Of a stretch of DNA of 60,594 nt, positions 44,235-52,593 are shown piece by piece (the stretch's first letter is position 1; every line of letters begins with the position of its first letter). The translations under genes and the position numbers were made by a program. Source of the DNA: JAABTL01 sp964465355 (GTDB lineage: Bacteria > Deinococcota > Deinococci > Deinococcales > Trueperaceae); assembly GCA_964465355.1 (NCBI GenBank), contig CAYXJZ010000009.1, positions 1 to 60,594 on the forward strand. The letters are read 5' to 3'. Under the pieces are notes generated by a model, which searched no databases, was not told the origin of the DNA, and saw only the letters and a list, made by a program, of their open reading frames with translations.

Positions 44235-44900
44235 ATGCCTCAACGCATCGTCATCGTCGAGGACGACCTCGACATCAGTCGTCTCCTCACGCTCGAACTC
44301 CAGGAGGCTGGTTACGAGGTGCATGCCTTCGACACCGGCATGCGCGGCCTGGCCGGCATCCGTGAGCTGCAACCCGACCTCGTGGTGCTCGACCTCGGGC
44401 TGCCCGACCTCACGGGCGCCGAGATCGCCCGCCGCGTGCGCCACACCCAGGCCACCCCCATCATCATCCTCACCGCCGCCGACGACGTCGACACCAAGGT
44501 GGCCATGCTCACCGGCGGCGCGGACGACTACCTGGCCAAACCATTCCACGTCGAGGAGTTCCTGGCCAGGGTGGGCGTGCAGCTGCGCAAGCAGCAGGTC
44601 GGCATGCCGCGCAAGCTCGGTGAGCTGACCCTCGACAGCGTCAGACGGCAGGTGTGGTGGGGGGACAGCGAGGTCAAGCTCTCGCCCCGCGAGTTCGAGC
44701 TGCTCACCTTCCTGGCCGGCCAGCCTGGCCGGGTGTACAGCCGCGCCGAGATCGAGCGCAACGTCTGGGGCGAGGACCTGCCGCCGGCCTCCAACGTCGT
44801 CGACGTGCACGTCGGCAACATCCGCGGCAAGCTGCGCGACGCCGGCGGTTACGGCGTGATCCGCACCGTCCGCGGCGTGGGCTACGCCATCAAGGGTTAG
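44235..44900 (+). CDS. OmpR/PhoB-family response regulator
   Basis: A 221-residue regulator. The receiver domain has the acidic pair D10/D11 (VEDD), the phosphoacceptor Asp about 53 (VVLDLGLPDL), Thr (ILTAAD) and Lys (DDYLAKPF). The C-terminal winged helix is of OmpR type (LSPREFELLTFLAGQPGRVYS, VVDVHVGNIRGKL, IRTVRGVGYAI). GGAGGTGA precedes ATG 44235. The sensor kinase gene follows 9 bp later. The signal is unknown. Confidence 0.95.
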   Translation: MPQRIVIVEDDLDISRLLTLELQEAGYEVHAFDTGMRGLAGIRELQPDLVVLDLGLPDLTGAEIARRVRHTQATPIIILTAADDVDTKVAMLTGGADDYLAKPFHVEEFLARVGVQLRKQQVGMPRKLGELTLDSVRRQVWWGDSEVKLSPREFELLTFLAGQPGRVYSRAEIERNVWGEDLPPASNVVDVHVGNIRGKLRDAGGYGVIRTVRGVGYAIKG

Positions 44901-44908
44901 TCCAAGCC

Positions 44909-46252
44909 GTGGCCGGTCTGCGGTCGCTGCGCGCACTGCCCCTCGCTTGGCGCGGGGCACTGTTGGCCACGGCCGCCATCGGTTCCCTGGCGGTGGCCAC
45001 CTCGGTGACGGCCTTCTTCGTGGTGCGCGGCAGCCTGCAGCAGACCCTGCAGCAGGAGCTGCGCGAAGACGCAGCGCGGGTGGCCGAGCTGTACCGCGTC
45101 GGCGCCCCAGGCACCGCCCGCGACCAGTTGGCAGGGCCCACCGGCGGGGTCATCGTCCAGCTCTACGATCCCATGGGCGCGCTGATCATCGCCACCGAGC
45201 CGCGCTTCATGGCCGCCGACTCGGCCATCGATCCCCGCTTGCTGTCCGCCGCGCGCGACACGCCGAAGGACTGGCGGGGCGAGCTGGCGACCCGCTCGGT
45301 GCAAGCCGCCATGCACCCCTTCGAGTTCGGGGTGGTGGTGGTGCTTGGCGACACCAGCTTCATCGGCGCCACGCTGAGCCGCCTCGGGCAGGCCCTGGCG
45401 CTGGCCACCGGCGTGGTGGTGCTGCTGTCGGCCCTGGTGGGCTGGGCGGTGGCGGCCGCCACCGTCACCCCCATCCGCCGCCTGGCCCGCCTGGCGCAGC
45501 GGCTCGGCCCGGACCGGCTGGAGAGCATCCCCGACTTGGGGCCACGCGACGAGGTGGGCCGGCTCACCGCCGTGCTCAACGACCTCATCGCCCGCCTGCG
45601 CGGGGCGCTTGACGCGCAGCGCGCCTTCCTGGCCGAGACCTCGCACGAGTTGCGCAGCCCGCTCACCTCGCTGCAGGGCTTCCTGGAGCGGGCATCGCGC
45701 CGCGCCGAGCCGGCCGTGCGCAGCGACTTGGACGACGCCCGCCGCGTGGCCGCCGGCATGTCGCGGCTGGTGGCCGACCTGCTGCAGCTCTCGCGCGGCG
45801 AGCTGGTCAAGGAGCTGGACCCCTTCCTGCTCGATCCGGTGGCCGACGTGCTGCGGCCGGTGGCCGAGGAGTTCCCCGGGGTGGGGCTGGAGGGCAACGG
45901 CGGGCTGATGGTGCTCGGCGACCCCGTGCGGTTGCGACAGCTGCTGCGCAACCTCGTCAGCAACGCGGTGCGCCTGGCTGGCGCCGATGGGGTCACCGTG
46001 CGCGCCGTGGCCGAGGAAGACGAGGTGCTCATCGAGGTGCACGACCGCGGCCCGGGGGTGCCGGAGGAACTGCGCCAGAAGGTGTTCGAGAAGTTCTGGA
46101 CCTCGGGCGGGGGCGGCACCGGTCTTGGCCTGGCCATCGCCCGCCAGGTGGCCGAGGCGCACGGCAGTGAACTGACGCTGCGCAGCCGGCCGGGGGACAC
46201 GACGTTCAGCTTCAGGTTGGCGCGGATGGAGTTGAGTGACGAGGAGGGGTAG
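44909..46252 (+). CDS. Sensor histidine kinase
   Basis: A 447-residue membrane kinase with a TM helix at about 20-40, an extracytoplasmic domain of about 120 residues, a second TM helix near 155-180 and a HAMP linker. The catalytic parts are the H-box FLAETSHELRSPLTSLQGFL, N-box LLRNLVSNAVRLA, G1 DRGPGVPEE, the F-box FEKFW and G2 GGGTGLGLAIARQV. It forms the pair with the response regulator upstream. GTG 44909 is the start. Confidence 0.95.
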   Translation: MAGLRSLRALPLAWRGALLATAAIGSLAVATSVTAFFVVRGSLQQTLQQELREDAARVAELYRVGAPGTARDQLAGPTGGVIVQLYDPMGALIIATEPRFMAADSAIDPRLLSAARDTPKDWRGELATRSVQAAMHPFEFGVVVVLGDTSFIGATLSRLGQALALATGVVVLLSALVGWAVAAATVTPIRRLARLAQRLGPDRLESIPDLGPRDEVGRLTAVLNDLIARLRGALDAQRAFLAETSHELRSPLTSLQGFLERASRRAEPAVRSDLDDARRVAAGMSRLVADLLQLSRGELVKELDPFLLDPVADVLRPVAEEFPGVGLEGNGGLMVLGDPVRLRQLLRNLVSNAVRLAGADGVTVRAVAEEDEVLIEVHDRGPGVPEELRQKVFEKFWTSGGGGTGLGLAIARQVAEAHGSELTLRSRPGDTTFSFRLARMELSDEEG

Positions 46253-46260
46253 GCCAGGGC

Positions 46261-46964
46261 CTAGAGTTTCGGCAACGTGACGCCAGTCTGCCCTTGGTAC
46301 TTGCCCTTGCGATCGCGGTAGGTGACCTCGGGGCGCTCGCCCTGGAAGAATAGAAGTTGCACCACGCCCTCGTTGGCGTAGACCTTGGCGGGCAGTGGGG
46401 TGGTGTTGGAGAGTTCGAGCGTGACGTGGCCCTCCCAGCCGGGTTCCAGGGGGGTTACGTTCGCTACGACACCACATCTTGCATAGGAAGATTTTCCAAG
46501 AGCAACTACCATCGTATCATCAGGGATACGCAAGTACTNNNNNNNNNNNNNNNNNNNNNNNNNNNNNNNNNNNNNNNNNNNNNNNNNNNNNNNNNNNNNN
46601 NNNNNNNNNNNNNNNNNNNNNNNNNNNNNNNNNNNNNNTAGGAAGATTTTCCAAGAGCAACTACCATCGTATCATCAGGGATACGCAAGTACTCTACTGA
46701 GCGCGTCAGAACAAAACTATTGGGCGGGATGATGCAGACATCTTCGTTTGATTCCACTAGACTTCTAGAGTCGAAGTTCTTTGGATCGACCACGGTGTTG
46801 AAGGCATTGACGAAGATGCGCCACTCTGGCGCCGCCCGTAGGTCATAGCCGAAGCTGGAGAGGCCATAGCTGATCACGCCCTGGCGCTCCAGGCGGTCGA
46901 TGAAGGGTTCGATCATGCCCTCGAGGGCGCGTTCCCGGATCCACCAGTCAGGCTTGATGCTCAT
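46261..46964 (-). CDS. dcd: dCTP deaminase, interrupted by an assembly artefact
   Basis: Converts dCTP to dUTP for dTMP synthesis. The frame from ATG 46964 reads MSIKPDWWIRERALEGMIEP, with LSSFGYDLRAAPEW and FVLTRSVEYLRIPDD. It then enters an N run, and resumes with SSYARCGVVANVTPLEPGWEG, LELSNTTPL and NEGVVQLLFF. If the duplicated 55 bp and the N run are removed, the two parts join in frame to 182 residues, the normal length. TACACT lies 7 nt upstream of the ATG. Confidence 0.93.
46539..46638. other. Artificial assembly gap with 55-bp duplicated flanks
   Basis: The 100 N are flanked by an exact 55-bp direct duplication (46484-46538 and 46639-46693). Contig ends that overlap by a k-mer length were not merged, so no bases are really missing here. 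Confidence 0.95.
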
Positions 46965-47147
46965 CCCGGGGAGTGTACCAGCGGCCTGGCGGCGAGAGTC
47001 AGGCTGTTGAGGCGGGTGCCTAGCGTTGTGGGCTGTAGAGCCGTGGCCTCCCACGGCGCTGTGGTGGTGAGTCCTGCCCTTGCGATCTGTCATCGCAAGT
47101 CTCTACAAGTTGGTCACTCAATCTCTTACATTCTCTATAGTCAAACC

Positions 47148-47162
47148 GTTACAATCTGTAAC
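47148..47162 (+). promoter_or_regulatory. Palindrome in the promoter region of the DUF4143 gene
   Basis: GTTACA-ATC-TGTAAC is a perfect 6-bp inverted repeat with a 3-bp centre, in an AT-rich patch (about 47100-47165) that contrasts with the GC-rich surroundings, 45 bp upstream of the ATPase start. It is a good candidate for a repressor site. Confidence 0.5.
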
Positions 47163-47206
47163 ATGATGACAGACTCGACGCGTGGGACAGGTATCGTGGC
47201 CCTGTC

Positions 47207-48457
47207 ATGACCTACCACCCGAGGATCGTCGACACCGAGTTGAGCGAACGCTTGGCAAGCCGCGGTGGGGTGGTCATCGAGGGCCCGAAAGCTTGCGGTA
47301 AGACGTCGACGGCCATGCAGCGTGCAGCGAGCTTCGTGCGGCTGGACGTGGATGCATCGGCCAGGCTGGCCGCCGAGACGGATGCACAACTGGTCTTGGA
47401 TGGCGCAGCACCAAGGCTCATCGACGAGTGGCAGGCGGTGCCAGCGCTCTGGAACCACGTACGCCGCGCCATCGACGATCGCGGCCTCCCCGGTCAGTTC
47501 ATCCTCACGGGCTCGGCGGTGCCGGCCGATGACGTGACCCGGCACACCGGTGCCGGGCGTCTCGCGAGACTGAGGATGCGCACGATGAGCCTGTTCGAGT
47601 CTGGACATTCCACGGGCGACGTCTCGTTGAAGGGGTTGCTCGACGGCGCTCCGGCCCGCAGTTCCGAGGTCAGAATGACGATCCCAGAACTCGCCAACCG
47701 CATTGCTGGCGGAGGTTGGCCGGCCCATGTCGGTCTGCCCGATGCCGAGGCAGTGCGTTCGGCTACGGATCACCTGATAGAGGTCGAGCGCTTCGAGGCC
47801 CCTGGCCTTGGCGATGCGGAGTCTGACCCGGTCCGAGTCGGACGGCTCCTCCGTGCGCTCGCTCGCCACACGGCCACACCGGCCCCGGTCGCGGCCTTGG
47901 CGAGGGATGCGGGAGGCGGTGACGGCCCCTTGGCATGGCCGACCGTCGATCGCTATCTCAGCATCCTGGAACGACTCATGATCGTGGAGGATCAACCAGC
48001 CTGGGCGCCGCACCTGCGATCGAGGTCGATCGCTCGGCAGACCCCCAAGCGCCACTTCGTCGATCCGTCCTTGGCTGCGGCAGCCTTGGGCGCGTCCCCC
48101 GCGAGGATGCTTCGGGACCTCGAACTCATGGGCTTCCTTTTCGAGTCCTTGGTGGTGCGTGACCTGAGGATCTACGCGCAGCCTTTCGGCGGGCGGGTTC
48201 TACACTACCGAGACAATACAGGGCTGGAGGTGGACGCCGTGGTCGAGGCCCCCGATGGCTCCTGGGGGGCCTTCGAGGTCAAGCTCGGCATGACTCGTAT
48301 CGACGAGGCCGCCGCCGCACTGCTGAAGTTCGCCGCGCGCGTGGACGACAGCAGGGCCGGGCCGAGTAGGTGCTTGGCTGTCATCGTGCCGTCGGGTTTC
48401 GGCTACGCCCGTCCAGACGGCGTGTCGGTCGTGCCCATCGCGGCATTGGGGCCTTGA
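47207..48457 (+). CDS. AAA ATPase with DUF4143 domain
   Basis: A 416-residue protein of the AAA_14/DUF4143 type. Walker A is GPKACGKTS (about residues 26-34), Walker B is PRLIDEWQAVP, sensor-like ILTGSAVP follows, and the C-terminal DUF4143 domain has the restriction-nuclease-like segment LEVDAVVEAPDGSWGAFEVK with D/E-x-K. Such proteins are common in bacteria and often mobile; their role is not established. No partner gene is adjacent. Confidence 0.9.
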   Translation: MTYHPRIVDTELSERLASRGGVVIEGPKACGKTSTAMQRAASFVRLDVDASARLAAETDAQLVLDGAAPRLIDEWQAVPALWNHVRRAIDDRGLPGQFILTGSAVPADDVTRHTGAGRLARLRMRTMSLFESGHSTGDVSLKGLLDGAPARSSEVRMTIPELANRIAGGGWPAHVGLPDAEAVRSATDHLIEVERFEAPGLGDAESDPVRVGRLLRALARHTATPAPVAALARDAGGGDGPLAWPTVDRYLSILERLMIVEDQPAWAPHLRSRSIARQTPKRHFVDPSLAAAALGASPARMLRDLELMGFLFESLVVRDLRIYAQPFGGRVLHYRDNTGLEVDAVVEAPDGSWGAFEVKLGMTRIDEAAAALLKFAARVDDSRAGPSRCLAVIVPSGFGYARPDGVSVVPIAALGP

Positions 48458-48468
48458 TGCCAAGGTAA

Positions 48469-48519
48469 GGCCGATCCAACGGGTCGGCATGTTGGCGCCA
48501 TGCTACCGCCGGATCGGCC
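48469..48519. terminator. Bidirectional terminator between convergent genes
   Basis: GGCCGATCC and GGATCGGCC form a perfect 9-bp stem with a 33-nt loop, placed between the end of the DUF4143 gene and the end of the convergent small gene. Confidence 0.6.
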
Positions 48520-48535
48520 CCCGCCTGACTCGGTC

Positions 48536-49009
48536 CTAGTTCAATCGCCAGTTGACCCCGACCGCAGCCCCGAAGGTGGGGATGCGCGCGCTGCCACCCG
48601 ACAGGCTGAGGGCGCCGCCGATCTGGCCCTCGACGAAGATGGAGAGGGGCGACAAGGCGCCGGTGCCGACGCGGAAGTCGATGCCGCCGAGGCCGTTGAG
48701 GCCCAGCTCGGCGCGACCGGTGCCGAACTCCATGGAAGGGCCGGCGCCCACGTAGCCGGTGAGCGGGCCTTCGCGGTAGACGTTCCACAGCGCGTCGAGG
48801 CCGATGCCGACGTAGGTGTTGCTGCCGGAGACGGAGACGCGGCCGCTGATGCGCAGGTCGGCGCCGCGCAGGGCGTTGGCCATGCCGTAGTGGACGGTCA
48901 CGCCCAAGGGGTAGCCGCTGCGCAGGCCGACCCAGTTCTGGGCGGCCGCTGCACTGACGGTGGTGAACGCGAGGATGGCAAGACTGAGAACGAGCAGATG
49001 GCGTCGCAT
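48536..49009 (-). CDS. Small outer-membrane-like beta-barrel protein
   Basis: A 157-residue exported protein. A signal peptide (LLVLSLAILAFTTVSAAAA) ends near residue 24, followed by about eight amphipathic strands with alternating hydrophobic residues and Gly turns (VTVHYGMANAL, ADLRISGRVSV, LTGYVGAGPSMEFG, LSIFVEGQIGGALSL), like small OmpA/OmpW-type barrels. ATG 49009 is preceded by GGAAGG at 6 nt; an ATG at 49015 is less well placed. It supports an outer membrane in this organism. The function is unknown. Confidence 0.65.
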   Translation of the reverse strand: MRRHLLVLSLAILAFTTVSAAAAQNWVGLRSGYPLGVTVHYGMANALRGADLRISGRVSVSGSNTYVGIGLDALWNVYREGPLTGYVGAGPSMEFGTGRAELGLNGLGGIDFRVGTGALSPLSIFVEGQIGGALSLSGGSARIPTFGAAVGVNWRLN

Positions 49010-49134
49010 GGTCATCCTTCCTTTGCTCTAGAAGAGGGACGGGAAGCGCTGTAGCGCAAGCCGGTCGTCCTCATGATGTCTTGGCAACCCAAGAAAGCCA
49101 TGAGGAAAGGACCACGCTGGACGTCGCTGCGGCC

Positions 49135-49938
49135 TCACACCAGGCGACGCCGCAGCCGCGAGCTGACCAGGTCCACCACGATGACGAAGGCCACGATGAC
49201 GATGAGGATGGTGGAGATCTCGGTCCAGCGGCGGAACGACAGCCGCTGCACCAGCATCAGGCCGATGCCGCCGGCGCCCACCAGGCCGAGGACGGCGGCG
49301 GAGCGCAGGTTGATCTCGAAGCGGTAGAGCAGGTTGGAGAGGAACTCGGGCATGACCTGCGGCAGCACGGCGAAGAGGAAGACCTGCAGCTGGTTGCCCC
49401 CGGCTGCGCGGATGGCCTCCATGGGACCCTGGTCGATGCCCTCGATGACGTCGGAGAAGATCTTGCCGAGGAAGCCGATGGAGTGCAGGCCCATGGCCAT
49501 GATGCCGGCGGTGGGGCCAGGCCCGGCGGCGGCCACGAAGATCACCGCCAGCAGGATCTCGGGGAAGGTGCGCACCGCCACCAGGATGGCCTTGCCTGGC
49601 AGGGCGAAGCTGCGGCGGCCGAGCAGGTTGCCCGAGGCGATGAAGGCGAGGGGGAAGGCCAGCACCCCGCCGAGTGCGGTGCCGAGGACGGCCATGTAGA
49701 AGGTCTCCATCATGGCCCTGAAGGCTTGGGGGAAGAGTTCGGTGCTGGGCCGCACCAGTGCGCGCAGCAACCCCATGAGGTGGAGCTGGATGCCGGTCTG
49801 GAACCTCGCCCATGAGGGGAAGTTCATCGTCGCGACGGCGACCACGAAGACCGCAAGGGCGACGACGATGCCGATGACGATGAGGACACGGGCGCGGCGT
49901 TGGCTGGCCGGGGGTTGGGGGAGCGAGGTAGTCGTCAT
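49135..49938 (-). CDS. phnE: PhnE-like ABC transporter permease 1
   Basis: A 267-residue permease of the phosphonate/phosphate class. The N-terminal helix is LIVIGIVVALAVFVVAVA, and the core has LRALVRPSTELFPQAFRAMMET and the coupling-loop region DQGPMEAIRAAGGNQLQ. The C-terminus includes INLRSAAVLGLVGAGGIGLML, the PhnE signature. It is the last gene of phnDCEE. The importer may carry phosphonate, phosphite or phosphate; no C-P lyase genes are nearby. Confidence 0.92.
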   Translation of the reverse strand: MTTTSLPQPPASQRRARVLIVIGIVVALAVFVVAVATMNFPSWARFQTGIQLHLMGLLRALVRPSTELFPQAFRAMMETFYMAVLGTALGGVLAFPLAFIASGNLLGRRSFALPGKAILVAVRTFPEILLAVIFVAAAGPGPTAGIMAMGLHSIGFLGKIFSDVIEGIDQGPMEAIRAAGGNQLQVFLFAVLPQVMPEFLSNLLYRFEINLRSAAVLGLVGAGGIGLMLVQRLSFRRWTEISTILIVIVAFVIVVDLVSSRLRRRLV

Positions 49939-49945
49939 GGTGGCC

Positions 49946-50743
49946 TCAGATGAGCTTCGAGCGGGCCCACACGGAGAGCCCGTCGATGAGCAGGACGACG
50001 GCGAAGACCACCACCACCAGCATGCCGAGGCCGGTGTAGTCGAAGAAGTTCATGAAACGTTGGATCGAGAAGCCGATGCCGCCCGCGCCGACGAAGCCGA
50101 GCACCACCGAGGCGCGCACGTTGATCTCGAAGGCGTAGAGCACGAAGGAGGTCATGGTGGCGGCCACCTGCGGCCACACCGCGTAGACGATGGTGCGGTT
50201 GCGCCCGGCACCCACCGCCCGCAGCGCCTCCAAGGGGCCGGGATCGGCGGCTTCCACCGTCTCGCTGCCCAGTTTGGCCAGCACGCCGACGGTGAAGAAG
50301 GTGAGGGCGATGACGCCGGGCAGGGCGCCAAGGCCGACGATGGGCACGAACAGCGCGGCCCACAGCAGGTCGGGGATGCTGCGCAGGACGGTGAGCAGGG
50401 TGCGGGCCACCCACATCGAGACGGGGTCGAGCGCGGTGTTGGAGGAGGCAAGGAAGATGAGCGGCAGGCCGATCAGGGTGCCGAGGATGGTGGCGACGTA
50501 GGCGATCTGCAGGGTCTCGAGCAGCGGCTGCCAGATCAGCGGAAGGGCCGTCGGGTCAGGCGCCATGCGGCCGAAGAAGCGGAAGAAGTCGCTCGCCCCG
50601 GTGAACAGCGCGATCAGGTCGAAGTTGGTCTGACGGTAGGCCAGCACGAAGAGCGCGACGACGATGGCGAGCGTGCCCAGGCTCCTCAGCCGGCCGACCA
50701 GGGGCGGTCGCGGTACCGCGGCCGACGCCGACTGCTCAGGCAC
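49946..50743 (-). CDS. phnE: PhnE-like ABC transporter permease 2
   Basis: A 265-residue permease paralogous to the downstream one. Signatures are TLLTVLRSIPDLLWAALFVP, EAADPGPLEALRAVGAGRN and INVRASVVLGFVGAGGIGFS. The GTG at 50743 overlaps the phnC stop, so translation is coupled. Two PhnE-type subunits in one operon are common and probably form a heterodimer channel. Confidence 0.92.
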   Translation of the reverse strand: MPEQSASAAVPRPPLVGRLRSLGTLAIVVALFVLAYRQTNFDLIALFTGASDFFRFFGRMAPDPTALPLIWQPLLETLQIAYVATILGTLIGLPLIFLASSNTALDPVSMWVARTLLTVLRSIPDLLWAALFVPIVGLGALPGVIALTFFTVGVLAKLGSETVEAADPGPLEALRAVGAGRNRTIVYAVWPQVAATMTSFVLYAFEINVRASVVLGFVGAGGIGFSIQRFMNFFDYTGLGMLVVVVFAVVLLIDGLSVWARSKLI

Positions 50744-51509
50744 CGCGCAGGTCCTTGCTCTTGTCGATGGGTCGGCCGTAGATGTCCTCGAAGACCTTGT
50801 CGCTGGCGTCCTCGGGAGGGCCGTCGTAGACGATCTGGCCGTCGCGCATGCCGACGATGCGGTCGGCGTAGTCACGGGCCATGTCGATGAAGTGCAGGTT
50901 GACGATGGTGGTGATGCCGTCCTCGCGGGCGATGCGCTTGAGGTCGCCCATGACGGCGTGCGAGGTGGGCGGGTCGAGGCTGGCCACCGGCTCGTCGGCC
51001 AGCATGACGGAGGGCTTCTGCGCCAGGGCCCGGGCGATGCCGACGCGCTGCTGCTGACCGCCGGAGAGGGCGTCGGCGCGCACGAAGGCCTTCTCGGGGA
51101 TGCCGACGCGGGACAGGCAGTCGTGGGCGAGGGCCTGGTCATCACGCGGGAACATGCCCAGCACACCCCGCCAGGCAGGCAGGTCGCCCAATCGGCCGGC
51201 CAGCACGTTGCGCAGCACGCCGGAGCGCTTGACCAGGTTGAAGGTCTGGAAGATCATGCCGATGTCGCTGCGGATCTCGCGCAGGGCCCGACCACGCGCC
51301 CTGGTGACGTTGCGACCGTCGACCGTGACATCGCCTTTGGAAGGCACCACCAGGTTGTTGACGGTGCGGATCAGGGTGGACTTGCCCGCTCCGGACAGGC
51401 CGACGATGACCAGGAACTGACCGCGCGGAATCTCCAGGTTGACGCCCTTGAGGGCCCTCAAGCCCGTCTTGTAGGTGACGTCAACGTCCTCGAAGACGAT
51501 GTGAGACAC
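50736..51509 (-). CDS. phnC: Phosphonate/phosphate ABC transporter ATPase
   Basis: A 257-residue ATPase with Walker A GLSGAGKSTL, Q-loop MIFQTFNLV, signature ALSGGQQQRVGIARAL, Walker B VMLADEPVASLD and H-loop NLHFIDMAR. The family-typical VKRSGVLRNVLAGRLG insertion identifies PhnC. It lies behind phnD, separated by a strong hairpin, and is coupled to the first permease gene. Confidence 0.95.
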   Translation of the reverse strand: MSHIVFEDVDVTYKTGLRALKGVNLEIPRGQFLVIVGLSGAGKSTLIRTVNNLVVPSKGDVTVDGRNVTRARGRALREIRSDIGMIFQTFNLVKRSGVLRNVLAGRLGDLPAWRGVLGMFPRDDQALAHDCLSRVGIPEKAFVRADALSGGQQQRVGIARALAQKPSVMLADEPVASLDPPTSHAVMGDLKRIAREDGITTIVNLHFIDMARDYADRIVGMRDGQIVYDGPPEDASDKVFEDIYGRPIDKSKDLRGA

Positions 51510-51524
51510 AGGTGAGACTACAAC

Positions 51525-51567
51525 GTGGAAGGCGCGGCGGAGTAGGGGTCTCCACCGCGCCTTCCAC
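51525..51567 (-). terminator. Intercistronic hairpin between phnD and phnC
   Basis: A perfect 13-bp stem (GTGGAAGGCGCGG / CCGCGCCTTCCAC) with a 17-nt loop fills most of the 75-bp spacer between phnD and phnC. There is no T run. It probably attenuates transcription into the transporter genes or protects the phnD transcript from 3' decay, so that more binding protein than transporter is made. Confidence 0.8.
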
Positions 51568-51584
51568 CTCGTCAGCTCAGGTGA

Positions 51585-52460
51585 TCAGCGCTGGAAGGTG
51601 CGCGATACCTCGCGGACGATGTCGTAGGCCGAGGCGTCGATGGGGGCGAAGGCGGTGACGTTGAACAGCGTCTGGGTCAGCTCGCGGCCCTCTTCGGTGT
51701 TGGCGATGTCGATCAGGGCGTCGGCGATCTGCTGCTTGAGGTCGGCGTCCAGGCCGGCGCGGACCACGGCGCCGTCGTTGGGGATGTAGTCGGAGTAGCC
51801 GAGGATGCAGACCACGTCCATGACGTCCGGGTAGTCGGCGATGATGGTCTCACGGCCGTCGGAGCCCGGCGAGCCGCCGAAGGTCACGCTCACGTCCACG
51901 TCGCCCAGGTACACGGACAGGGCGGAGGCGTCGTGCGAGCCGGTGAACACCGAGGTCATCTCGGTGTCGGGGTTGATGCCGTGGGTGGTCAGCAGGGTGA
52001 CGTAGGGGAACTGGTAGCCGGAGGCCGAGCCGGGGTCCACGAAGCCGATGGTGCGGCCGCGGAGTTGGCTGAACTCGGTGATGCCGCTGTCGCAGCGCAC
52101 GTTGAACTGCGCGCGGTAGCTGGTGGAGCCCTGACGCACGGAGGCCAGGATGACCTCGGCGCCGTAGGCGTCGACCGCCTGCACGAGGGCGGCGGGACCG
52201 AAGAGGCCGATGTCGACGCGACCGGTGCCGACGGCTTCGACCAGACCGACGAAGTTGGTGCTGACGAAGGTCTCGACCGGGATCAACAGCCGGGCCGAGA
52301 GCATGTCGGCGATGGGGCCGAGGCTGTCGACGATGACGTTGGCTTCACGGCTGGGCACCATGCCCAAGACCAACTTGGTTGGGGTCTCGCCTTGGGCGAA
52401 ACCGGTGAACAAGGTGGCCGCTAGGACGGTGGCGGCGGCGGTCGTCAAGATTCGTTTCAC
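51585..52460 (-). CDS. phnD: Phosphonate/phosphate substrate-binding protein
   Basis: A 291-residue periplasmic binding protein. GTG 52460 starts a signal peptide (VKRILTTAAATVLAATLFTG, cleavage near FAQG). The mature protein has the PhnD features LVLGMVPSREANVIVDSLGP, VDIGLFGPAALVQA, GRTIGFVDPGSASGYQFP and VTFGGSPGSDGRE. GGAGG lies 8 nt upstream. It delivers the ligand to PhnCEE; ligand specificity is not clear from sequence. Confidence 0.93.
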   Translation of the reverse strand: MKRILTTAAATVLAATLFTGFAQGETPTKLVLGMVPSREANVIVDSLGPIADMLSARLLIPVETFVSTNFVGLVEAVGTGRVDIGLFGPAALVQAVDAYGAEVILASVRQGSTSYRAQFNVRCDSGITEFSQLRGRTIGFVDPGSASGYQFPYVTLLTTHGINPDTEMTSVFTGSHDASALSVYLGDVDVSVTFGGSPGSDGRETIIADYPDVMDVVCILGYSDYIPNDGAVVRAGLDADLKQQIADALIDIANTEEGRELTQTLFNVTAFAPIDASAYDIVREVSRTFQR

Positions 52461-52593
52461 AGGTCGATCCTCCACGGTGCGGGATGCGTCCACGGGCGGG
52501 ATCCCCCGCCCACGCCCGGATAGCGTAGCACGGGCCGGGAAAGCGGTTTTCAGCGCTCCTTCATCGGCTCAAGGGCGGGTGTTAGCCTGCCTG

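Noticed and set aside
46484..46693. Genuine tandem repeat inside dcd
   Set aside because: The duplicated 55 bp sit exactly at the two edges of an N run, which points to unmerged contig ends.
49135..52460. Complete phosphonate degradation locus
   Set aside because: Only the transporter (phnDCEE) is present; no phnGHIJKLM genes are in the window.
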